NCBI GenBank assembly: GCA_036785325.1 | Contig: JAXIVH010000010.1 | Coordinates: 7,040,180-7,104,179 of the forward strand | Reading direction: 5' to 3' | DNA length: 64,000 nucleotides | DNA from: Urophycis tenuis | Taxonomy: Eukaryota > Chordata > Actinopteri > Gadiformes > Phycidae | In this document: positions 26,101 to 35,200 of the stretch, in pieces | How the letters are laid out: every line of letters starts with the position of its first letter | Position numbering within the stretch: position 1 is the first letter of the stretch | Notes under the pieces: model-generated | What the model was told of the DNA's origin: nothing | Databases searched by the model: none | The model's input: the letters and a program-made list of their open reading frames with translations, nothing else | Program-made: the position numbers and the translations under genes

Positions 26101-26630
26101 ATGGCCATCCTCAGGATCTGGGAGGCCACTGGAAACAATCAGTCAGGAGACAGAAGCAGCTTAAGAAGAACATTAAGTAGAACTCAACTTAAGTGTTAGT
26201 TACAATAAAAATCTACAGCTGGTCAAATGTTTGGAAAGTCACTTGGTGATCAATCATTTGACATGAACAGGCTTGTTACACGTCTGTTGTGTGGATATTA
26301 ATACCGATGAAAAAATGTACATCATATTATTACGCAATGTCCCTGTTTTCATGTTTCACTTTTTTCTCCTGGGTGGTGCTCGTCAAAGATAATCAGTATA
26401 CTGTTGCATTTTGACATTGTTCTCATTATAACTCTGGTTATGTGCGATCTATTATAGCCATATGTAGCCATTTGTTATAGCCAACAATAAATCATTTCTG
26501 AATATGATATTCATCTTGAAAGAGACACAGTATCACATGTTGAATAGGCCTACACGAATCTGCTCGGCTACCTATCCAAACGAGGTTGAATACATGTATA
26601 TACTTGGATTGTTATATGATTATAACAATC

Positions 26631-26670
<40 letters not shown>

Positions 26671-29600
26671 CCATCCATTTATTCCGCTTATCCGGGGTGG
26701 GGTCGCGGGGGCAGCAGCCTGAGGAGAGAAGCCCAGACTTCCCTCTCCCCAGCCACTTCGTCCAGCTCTTCCGGGGGGATCCCGAGGCGTTCCCAGGCCA
26801 GCCGAGAGACATAGTCCCTCCAGCGTGTCCTGGGTCTTCCCCGGGGCCTCCTCCCGGAGGGACGTGCCCGGAACACCTCCCCTGGGAGGCGTCCAGGAGG
26901 CATCCTCACTAGATGCCCGAGCCACCGCAACTGGCTCCTCTCGACGCGGAGGAGCAGCGGTTCTACTCTAAGGCCCAATCTCAATTCTCTATCTTACCCC
27001 TTCCCCTTCCCCTTGGCCCTTCCCCTTCCCCTTGGCCCTTGAAACAGAGGGGTAAGGGCTACATGCCCCTATGAATTGAGACAACACTCGTTACGGTTAC
27101 GTCATCATACATTGACGACAAAATATTGACAATTTGTTATAGGCCTACACACTGCATGGTGTTTTGTATCTTTTTCAGTTAATACGGTTTTGAATTTCAT
27201 TGATGTTCAGAAACAATGTCTTTGTTAACCAACATGTCTTTATTTACAATTATGAATGGCTACAACATTGAAAGCATGACTCACTCCCACATTTGCTTTG
27301 AAGCATATTTTGATCTCGGACATTTCTGCTCGTTTTCGTGTCGAAAACGTATCAGCTGCCGGGTTTCCTCCGGCGTTCCTGTGTGAAAAAGGACGATATA
27401 TGTAAAGCACGTATCGATTAGTCTCTAATTGTCTACACTGTTATCAAACGGAATTCACTGCTAATTGTGTTTAGTAAACTAGACATGCATGGAGTTCATT
27501 GCAAGTCAGAGAAATGTAACTTTGTGCACTCAGCAATGTAACGTTCGCATACCGATTTTCGAAAAAGTTTCGATTAAGAATATGGTTGCAAATATATAGG
27601 TACAGGAATGTTTAGAGCACAAAACAACACTTTCGTAAATTTTAAATCAATTATTTCAGCCGAAAATACTTACATTTATGTGACTCTCGTTGAGATCTGG
27701 CCGCGATTGTTGCCGGTTGCGCATTGTAATGGGTACCCCTTGGTTTCAAGTAAGCTCCCGATCTCACTTGGTTTCAAGGGGTGTATACCCCTTCCCCTCG
27801 GTCGAAAAGAGAATTGAGACAGCCCTTGGTCTCACGTGAACGCGCAAAACCAAGGGGAAGGGGTAAGGGGAAGGGCTAAGATAGAGGATTGAGATTCAGC
27901 CTAAGCCCCTCCCGGATGACCGAGCTTCTCACCCTATCTCTAAGGGAGAGCCCGGACACCCTGCGGAGGAAACTCATTTCGGCCGCTTGTATTCGCGGTC
28001 CCGTTCTTTCGGTCAATACCCACGGCTCGTGGACATAGGTGAGGGTAGGAACGTAGATTGACCGGTAAATCGAGAGCTTCGCCTTTCGGCTCAGCTCCTT
28101 CTTCACCACGATGGACCGGTGCAGAGCCCGCATCAGTGCCGACGCCGCACCGATCCGTCGGTCAATCTCCCGCTCCATCCTCCCCTCACTCGTGAACAAG
28201 ACCCCGAGATACTTGAACTCCTCCACTTGAGGCAGGATCTCCTCCCCGACCCGGAGAGTGCACTCCACCCTTTTCCGGCTGAGAACCATGGCCTCGGACT
28301 TGGAGGTGCTGATCCTCATCCCAGCCGCTTCACACTCGGCTGCGAACCGCTCCAGTGAGAACTGAAGGTCACGGCCCGATGAAGCCAACAGGACCAGATC
28401 ATCCGCTAAAAGCAGTGACGCAATCCTGAGGCCACCGAACCGTAACCCCTCAACGCCCTGGCTGCGCCTCGAAATTCTGTCCATAAAAGTTGTGAACAGA
28501 ATCGGTGACAAAGGGCAGCCCTGTCGGAGGCCAACTCTCACCGGAAACAGGCTCGACTTACTGCCGGCAATGCGGACCAAGCTCTGGCACCGGGAGTACA
28601 GGGACCCGACGGCCCGTATCAGCGGGCCCGGTACTCCATACTCCCGGAGCACCCCCCACAGGGCTCCCAGAGGGACATGGTCGAACGCTTTCTCCAAGTC
28701 CACAAAGCACATGTAGACTGGTTGGGCGAACTCCCATGCACCCTCGAGGACCGCGCTAAGGGTATAGAGCTGGTCAACAGTTCCACGGCCGGGACGAAAA
28801 CCACTTTGCTCCTCCTGAATCCGAGGTTCGACTATCCTACGGACCCTCCTCTCCAGGACCCCCGAATAAACCTTACCGGGGAGGCTGAGGAGTGTGACCC
28901 TGTAGTTGGAGCACACCCTCCGGTCCCCCTTTTTGAAGAGGGGAACCACCACCCCGGTCTGCCAATCCAGAGGCACTGCCCCCGATGTCCACGCGATGCT
29001 GCAGAGTCGTGTCAACCAAGACAGCCCCACAGCATCCAGGGCCTTTAGGAACTCGGGGCGGATCTCGTCCACCCCCGGGGCCTTGCCACCAAGGAGCTTT
29101 TTAACCACCTCGGCGATCTCAGCCCCGGAGATAGGAGAGTCCCCCCCCCTAACCCTAACCCTAACCCTAACCCCCCCCCCCCGAGTCCCCAGACCCTGCT
29201 TCCTCAGTGAAAGGCGTGTTGGTGGGATTGAGGAGGTCTTCGAAGTATTTCCCCCCACCGATTCACAACGTCCCGAGTCGAGGTCAGCAGCGCCCCATCC
29301 CCCCCGTACACGGTGTTGACAGAGCACTGCTTCCCCCTCCTGAGACGCCGGATGGTGGTCCAGAACCTCCTCGAAGCCGGTCAGAAGTCGTTCTCCATGG
29401 CCTCACCGAACTCCTCCCACACCTGAGATTTTGCCTCCGCAACCGTCGAAGCCGTATATATTTATATATATATATATATTTACAGTGGCGGCTGGCCCAT
29501 AGAGGGCGATAGGGCACCGCCCCCCCCCCCCCCTTGACCCACAATAAATAAATAAATAAAACTAATAATAATAAATTATACAAATTGTTGATATTTGTGT

Positions 29601-30252
29601 GTTTGAAATATGACTGTACCCAGTAATATGTGTAAAATATGATAGAAAATCATCTGTGCAAGATGTATGCTTTTCCTACACGTCCCATGTCCGATGCTTC
29701 AACAGCTCTGGGGCGAGAAATCACCCGAAGAAGGCGGGTCTGTGTAACTGTTTAGCCAATTACTAATTTAAGATGTGAAAGCATGACATAAAATTTGGCC
29801 AATCAGCGTCCTCAAATCCAAGCCGATATGGGCGATTCCTTTATCGCCCCAAGCGAGCGAATGCTCAGGTCAGAGCGAGTCTGTATATTGTTACATACAA
29901 TTGTATATAGTTGACCTTAGTATTTTTTAGTCCTTAATTTTCACTACCTATTAATTTGCTGATTATTTTCTTGATTGTTTAGTATATAAAATGTTTACTG
30001 TAATTTCATAGAGCCCAATGTGACTACAAAGTCAATTTCAAATGAGAAAATTGAAAGCTTGTGTTTGTGCAATATGTTGTTTATGTTTTCTGTTAGAATG
30101 CCTAAACTTTTTAATATTGGCATTCAATAATTATTGACTATTTCATGGAGCACTCGTTTCCTGTAGTTTGTGTTCAATGTGGGGTTGGGATGGTTACTGA
30201 AATTGACTGAATATGGCACAGCCCCACCTAGAATATTCTTCACCAGCCACCA

Positions 30253-30283
<31 letters not shown>

Positions 30284-30945
30284 CTCTGAACAAACACAGC
30301 AATAATTCGCTCTAAAGCAGAGCTAATTCCCGTTGCCATAACAGCGGGATATTTTAAACGCGCGTATTGTGTAATTACTTTAGACATGTGACGGGGCACA
30401 ACGACAGGACAAAGCAGGCATCGGGCGGCGCCGTCTACCTTCCCTTTCTTCGAAGGTGATGAGCGCCTGTCCTCCGGAGAGTACCATGCTTGGGCGCTGT
30501 GTGACGGTGTGGAACCCTCTGATTCAGTGCTGGCTGGCCTCGCTCTCCTCGTCATCCTTCAACACGTTGCTGAACTTCAGGTCCATATCAGGAATCTGGG
30601 CAGGGAGCTGGACAGACATGATAGAAAACCAACATTTTTTTTTTTTTTAGAGGGGGCGGCAGCTATTTTAGTTCCATCCAGTGCTTAATTTGTAAAGTGG
30701 ATCCGGCAGCTCAGTATGTGGTTAGAGGTAATGGAACTAAAAAAATATAACATATATATGACCTATATATGTAATGTATATATGTTATATATGGGCGGCA
30801 GTAGCTCAGTAGGTAGAGCGGGTGGACAGAGCTGGTCGTCCACTAACCGTAGGGTCGGCGGTTCGATCCCCCTCCCCCAACTGTCCACATGTCGAATGTA
30901 CTGATTGTAAGTCGCTTTGGACAAAAGCGTCAGCTAAGTGCCCTT

Positions 30946-31012
<67 letters not shown>

Positions 31013-31942
31013 TATATATATACTGTATGTATATGCAAAACTGCATGAACCCATGCACCGGTGCGTGTGTGTGTGTGGGGGGGGGGGGGTACCTTTAATT
31101 TCTGTTATAACTCATTGAACATGGCTCTTCTTAATTCTAAAAACGTCTTGGAGTCATGCAATTTGGACTTCAATTGCTTGTTTCCCATCTGAAGTCTGCG
31201 GATGTCACCCTATGCAGTTTGAAAAAAGTGTTTTAGAAATCATTTACTGATGATTGTTGCATGCCACTTGATGCATTGCATTAAAATTTTATGTAATATA
31301 TACAACACATGTCTGAACAACTAGGGCCTACATGGGCTACAAAGCCAAATCCAAAGACTGAAACTAAAATCTCAAACACACTAATCACAACATAACATTA
31401 AAAACATAACAACAACTAGATTGGCAGGTGTCAATAAGGAACACCAAACCTAAGCTAAAATATTGTTATCCTTTAAGTAGGCCTATATAGGTGTAAAACA
31501 GGCTGACCTCTATGGCCTCCATGGCCTGGGCGCATTCCTCACGATATTTTTCTTGTTGTTCAAGAGCTGAAGTCATTTCCTCCTTGGCCTTAGTCTTGGC
31601 GTCCTCATTCTGGAGGCCTTTCAGGTGGAGCTTGTCTTTCACATTTGTGGCTTCTTCCACTTTAGCCTTCAAAACATTGAGGGGAGAGAAGATCAAATAA
31701 GTTATAAACACTAAGAGGTAAACCCCACGGACATGTGGGACGTGCGGTCGGCCTACCTTCCACATTTCCAGGTCTTTCAATGCATTGGAGATTTCTTCGT
31801 CGCCCATCAGCTGCAGAAAACAACGCAAACAGTTGGACCTTCATTAAAACTTATGAATAATGACTTTTTAGCCACCGATGCATACGTGTTATGTGTCCAC
31901 AGACGAAACCCCCCGAGTCGTATTTACCGTTAATTGGCTCAT
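16097..31942 (-). CDS. nmi: N-myc interactor (NMI)/IFI35-family gene with two in-frame stops
   Basis: Nine coding exons on -: 31942-31928 (ATG), 31810-31757, 31666-31508, 31209-31093, 30607-30439, 26128-26022, 16841-16655, 16538-16435, 16297-16097. Phases agree throughout (371 codons, including the final stop). The N-terminus is coiled-coil-like and rich in Lys/Glu/Gln. Two NID-type (NMI/IFP35) domains follow, with FSRPSRGGGEVEKVEHD and FFQKPTNSGGEIESFEY as family signatures. The LEKFQMF junction and VRPTPL segment resemble NMI more than IFI35. Known role: interferon-induced proteins that form NMI-IFI35 complexes and modulate innate signalling. Odd: TAA in exon 4 (minus codon at 31107-31105) and TGA in exon 5 (30526-30524) interrupt otherwise conserved reading, so this may be a pseudogene or a null allele. 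It is divergent from PARP14 copy B. The 9.2-kb intron between exons 6 and 7 hosts nested transposons. Confidence 0.8.
16619..16648 (+). repeat. (CA)n microsatellite in NMI intron
   Basis: CA tract directly beside the donor of the 16841-16655 exon (donor at about 16654-16649 on -). Confidence 0.95.
16923..17258. mobile_element. hAT-like non-autonomous element (336 bp)
   Basis: Ends CAGCGGTCAACTGGTGGCC and GTAGTTGATGACCCCTG (imperfect CAG(G/C)GGTC termini), flanked by an 8-bp duplication with one mismatch: CTTTAGAG (16915-16922) and CTTTAAAG (17259-17266). The interior has a (TA)n run at about 17095-17148. No transposase ORF. It sits in the NMI intron. Confidence 0.75.
17259..18281. other. NMI intron sequence without clear features
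   Basis: Contains a SINE-tail-like word (GTCGCTTTCGATAAAAGC) near 17549 but no complete element. No exon-like ORF. Confidence 0.45.
18657..19147 (+). repeat. BEL/Pao 5' LTR
   Basis: Starts TGTTCTGTTGCAG and ends GGGGACAGCATA. It matches the 3' LTR at 25281-25771 over the whole 491 bp by visual comparison. Preceded by target duplication CACTT. Confidence 0.93.
19290..20668 (+). pseudogene. BEL/Pao gag region, frameshifted
   Basis: The N-terminal part (ATG at 19290, or 19242 in frame) is an Ala/Glu/Lys-rich coiled coil preceded by Ser-rich sequence. The frame changes around 19945-19965. The second part (19961-20668) has the WQRSFQN, RGLRMIWARLEECYGSPE and YGLQDRW blocks typical of BEL/Pao gag. 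A further frame change around 20650-20700 precedes the zinc-knuckle region. Gag would form the capsid and recruit RNA. These breaks argue against a complete product. Confidence 0.8.
20702..25226 (+). pseudogene. BEL/Pao pol (PR-RT-RNase H-IN), broken by internal duplication
   Basis: Open from 20702 to 24043, then in another frame to 25226. Order: Cys/His knuckle (about 20740-20850), protease-like region (ILDEQSNRS near 21085), RT with AVTADIQQMF (about 22194) and catalytic YVDD (22433), RNase H with FSDAS (about 22975) and YTDSK (about 23197). The integrase follows with an HH-CC zinc region (about 24088-24235), D in GLDVFGPW (about 24311), D in RSDRGTNF (about 24514) and E in GGSWERM (about 24655). 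A 192-bp RNase H-proximal segment is repeated before the integrase, where the frame ends with a stop at 24043. Confidence 0.88.
23837..24028 (+). repeat. 192-bp internal duplication in BEL/Pao pol
   Basis: Copy of 23240-23431, identical by eye, starting AGGCGTTTCTACGTC and ending CTCAGAGTCAA. It sits exactly between the DPHGLL block and the start of the integrase segment (KLDQDEKNP). It is 64 codons long and open in its own frame, but it exits out of frame with the integrase. Confidence 0.93.
25281..25771 (+). repeat. BEL/Pao 3' LTR
   Basis: Same 491-bp sequence as 18657-19147, followed by the CACTT duplication. The termini TG...TA differ from the usual TG...CA. This end call rests on the position of the target duplication. 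Confidence 0.93.
25961..26669. other. NMI intron/exon 6 region without repeats, ending in (TA)n
   Basis: Contains NMI exon 6 (26022-26128). The remainder is unassigned intron. A (TA)n run occupies about 26632-26669 at the tail of the adjacent LINE. Confidence 0.6.
26972..27901. mobile_element. Harbinger-like non-autonomous element (930 bp) inside the LINE
   Basis: Ends GGCCCAATCTCAATTCTCTA and TAGAGGATTGAGATTCAGCC are inverted (about 25 bp, few mismatches). They are flanked by TAA (26969-26971 and 27902-27904). Removing it restores the LINE codons REGLR-VEP across the site. Subterminal CCCCTTCCCCTTGGCCC repeats are mirrored at the right end. No transposase. Confidence 0.85.
29147..29173 (+). 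repeat. Interstitial telomere-like (CCCTAA)4
   Basis: Four CCCTAA units plus CCC between two poly-C runs, inside the LINE coding region just upstream (on -) of its RT block. Confidence 0.95.
29483..30255. mobile_element. hAT-like non-autonomous element (about 773 bp)
   Basis: Termini CAGTGGCGGCTGG and CCAGCCACCACTG are inverted (12/13). It is inserted in a TA-rich run, with flanks TATATTTA and TATATATA compatible with an imperfect 8-bp duplication. The interior has a poly-C run at about 29519-29533 and no transposase ORF. Confidence 0.65.
30793..30945 (+). mobile_element. tRNA-derived SINE
   Basis: The head resembles a tRNA gene: box A-like TAGCTCAGTAGG (about 30802-30813) and box B GGTTCGATCC (30860-30869). 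Then comes a non-tRNA body with the common fish SINE tail AGTCGCTTTGGACAAAAGCG, followed by a (TA)n run (30948-31010). It is in the NMI intron between exons 4 and 5. Confidence 0.85.
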
Positions 31943-32216
31943 CGCGTTCGTCGAAGAGCGTCTCGCTGTAGTAGCAGTAGTAGGCCTATCGGAATATTGT
32001 TTAGTGTGGATCTGACTGGAAACGTACAGGAATGCTTAAGATGAGCTTATGAACCGGTTTGGCTTTCAACAGTCTCGGGGTGTCGTCGGTGTTCGCAGAG
32101 GGCGGGGTAGGCGTTTCTCTGAAACTCTAAATCGAAAGAGAAAGTCGAAATGAACCCCAGTGGGACATTGCACCCGCAAATGGAAGTGTGATGTTGTGTG
32201 TTCTGAAAGTGGAGCC
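31943..32216. promoter_or_regulatory. Bidirectional NMI/PARP14-B promoter with ISRE-like motif
   Basis: Only 274 bp separate the two start codons, which face away from each other. GAAAGAGAAAGT at 32134-32145 fits the IRF/ISRE core GAAANNGAAA, with further GAAA words at 32121 and 32147. GGGCGGGG (about 32100-32107) is an Sp1-type GC box. No TATA box is evident. Inference: both genes are interferon-induced from this region, in line with the known inducibility of both families. Confidence 0.7.
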
Positions 32217-35200
32217 ATGGCAGGGAAAACTCTTATTTTGGAGGGTCTAACCGCAGACTTTGACGACCGAATCAAGTCGAAGTTGACGTTATACTTCAGA
32301 AACAAGAGGCGATCTGGAGGCGAGATCATAAACCTGCATGGAGACCCGGCCAATACCAGAAGAGTTGTGCTCTGTTACGCCGATGACGCAGGTACGTAGC
32401 ACAAAATTAAGTGATTTACCTTTTGGTATTAAATGGATGGATTCCAAGGCGTCGTAATTATGTTGATTTTTTTTTTCCTTTCCCAGATCGAAACAAAGTT
32501 TTGTCGATAAAGACTCATCAAGTTGATCTAAAGGGGTCACTGGGCGTTGTAACACTGCAAGTTAGATTACCTGAGGATGTAAAACTAGAGGTAAATCACA
32601 AATAGCACCACACTGTCAAGTTTAATTGACATGGGGTTAAATACACATTTACACAATATAATATTTTGGGTCCTTTTGTGTGTGTCATATCATGCCTTCT
32701 TAATAATAAACACATGTCCTCCTTCCACAGCAGGTGGCATCTTCCGAAGCAGGTATGGTCCAATTTCACTCGCTGTTTCCATTGACACAGGGATTCATAT
32801 AACATGATACTTTCCACATTCCCTTTCAGTCTGTGATGTCGGTGCAAGGGAAGCCGCAGCACTACTGCATGTCACCAGTGAGCGCGACAGAGAGTTCCTG
32901 GAGCTGTTCTTTGAAGAGTGTATCCCAGATCCAGTTCTTATGAAGCATGGGAAAAACACATGGATCCTCCAAATGTCCAATAAATCAGGTAATCCAATTA
33001 TTAATACAAGCCGGGTGATACTCGTATGGGATTGTCATGAAGTGGTAACCATATCATGCACTCATGATTACTAACAGTGTTCATAATTATTAATATGCAT
33101 TCATGTAAAAGCCAATTGTGTCATTTGTTTGGGCCATAATTACACATGCAACTAAATGTGCTTGTAAGACGTTCATGCTCGGTCCGATCAAGAGCCTTGA
33201 TCTTCTCATGTTTCTCGTTATAGATGTCCTGTTTGACAGACCTACTCAATGTGAACATGCAGTGTGATATGCTATTTACTCTATTTACATAACGGCTTGT
33301 AAATAATAACTCCCAACTAACACACATGCACACACACGCCCCCCCCCCCCCCCCTGCAGACATGGACCGTGTGCGCGCCAGCAATCCTCAGAAGCACGGC
33401 ATATTGGTTGAAGTGTACAAGCCGAAGGAGGATGAAGACTCGGCGAACGGACGGCAGTTCGTCCTCAGCGGCTTTGATGACGGCTGCCCCTCCGACTCCA
33501 TCGCAATGTACATTCACAGCTGCAGCGACCGGGCGAAGCACAGCTGGGAGGCCATGGACAATGACAGCCTCCTGGTCACCTTCGAGGAGGACATAGGTGG
33601 GTACTGGTTAGGACAACGTGACCGGAGCAACTTATTTGAGATGACAAGTGATGTCGGGCTGGGTAACATATTAGTGCCTTGTAAATCATAACTTAAATGC
33701 ACATGATGTTTTAAAAACATAGCACAAGATGCGTGAATATGGACTCAAAGTCACCTCTAAAGGTTGTAACTAGCAGTTTTGGTTTACTTTACTTGGGTGT
33801 CCGGCCAACAATTAAATCGAACGCAACTGGACTTAGATTTGTCTGTGAAGACGTTTCGCCTCTTATCCAAGCGGCTTCATCAGTTCGTAACGCATCAGTC
33901 TGACTAGTCCGCACTAGTCTGACAGACAGTGGAGTTAAACCCAGGTATTTAACCTCAGTGGAAATGTCGACCCACCAAACTCCTAAAACAATAGATCATT
34001 AGTGTAGCTTCACCTGACAATTGTTTGGGGCCTGTGAGTCATCTTTGTGGATGATGGTCATTAGGGGTGGGTGGGGCCACTGGAGAACGACAGTCGTTAG
34101 GTATGCTGTGCAGTTACCAGTAAACAACAGTCGTTGTGTTCGTTAGAGCCACTTGAGGTTTGTTTTGGGCAGCCTTTGTTGATCACCCTCCTGGGAATGG
34201 CTGAAAGTGCAGCATTGTAGATGGGGGATAACTGATGTCTCAGACCCCCTCCCCTGTTGAGAGATGGCTTTTCCACTTTGACATAGATGGGCTCTTTTAC
34301 CCCTCTTTCAAACCATCTGTCCTCTCTGTCCAGGATTTTGACATTGCTGTCCTCAAAGGAGTGAGCCTTTTCCTTTAGGTGTGAATAGACAGCTGATACT
34401 GGACCTGGGGAGTTTTCCCTTCTGTGTTGGGCCATGCGCTTGTTCAGAGGTTGTTTAGTTTCACCAATGTAAGAGTCCTTACATTCCTCACTGCATTGGA
34501 CTGCATAAACCAAGTTACTCTTTTGTGAGTGTGGTAGTCTGTCTTTGGGGTGTACCAGTTTCTGCCTGAGAGTATTGCTGGGTTTGAAATGGACAGGGAT
34601 TTGGTGTTTGTTAAAAATTCTCCAGAGTTTTTCAGATACTCCGGACACATAGGGTATCACTATGTTTCTGCGTAGAACGCAACGCAGAACCATAGTGATA
34701 CCCTATGTGTCCGGAGTATCTGAAAAAACTCTGGAGAATTTGTAATAAATTTTTAACAAACACCAAATCCCTGTCCATTTCAAACCCAGCAATTTGTTTC
34801 CTTTTTTCATTTTATTTTATCTTATATAGCAAGTTGAGCACACCCGAGTAAAATAATTTCACTGCTGGTAATGATGTGCATTGTTATCTAGCATGTGACA
34901 ATAAACTTGAAACTTGAAACTACCAGGTAATATCAGTAAAGCTTTCTGACAACACCCCTAGTAAAATCCTGATATACGCGATATAGCCCCCCCCTCCCAA
35001 AAAAAAGAACAAAAAAAACCTGTTTTACAGAAGTGTGTCAGGAGTGTTGAGTGGTTTTCATTTGAAAAGCCAAAAAGCTTAGCATTTGTTTATATTTGCT
35101 TAAAATTATTAAATATGCTAGCTCTGTATATATCAAACATAGAATAAGATACACAAATTCTTTGTTTTCATTAGTGTCTTTAACAATGTATGTAAATTGC

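Larger units (their letters stand above)
26670..29455 (-). mobile_element. RTE-like LINE, interrupted and degenerate
   Basis: Minus-strand reverse transcriptase frame 29327-27904 with the blocks APGVDEIRPEFLK, FKKGDRR..SNYR, EEQSGFRPGRGTVDQ, FVDLEKAFDHVP, GLRQGCPLSPILF and LLLADDLVLLA (first residue of the F/YADD box is Leu). The C-terminus continues at 26984-26690 (RWLGHLVRMPPGRLPGEVF). A Harbinger-like element (26972-27901) splits it. The 3' end abuts a (TA)n run and ATCC-type words. There is no endonuclease domain, so the copy is 5'-truncated. The clade (RTE/Rex3-like) is tentative. It lies in the NMI intron, same strand as NMI. Confidence 0.85.

Noticed and set aside
28119..29512. Plus-strand ORFs opposite the LINE
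   Set aside because: Antisense shadows of the GC-rich reverse transcriptase frame.
30793..30870. Possible functional tRNA gene
   Set aside because: Boxes A and B are present but the cloverleaf is poor and a SINE body with the GTCGCTTTGGACAAAAGCG tail follows.
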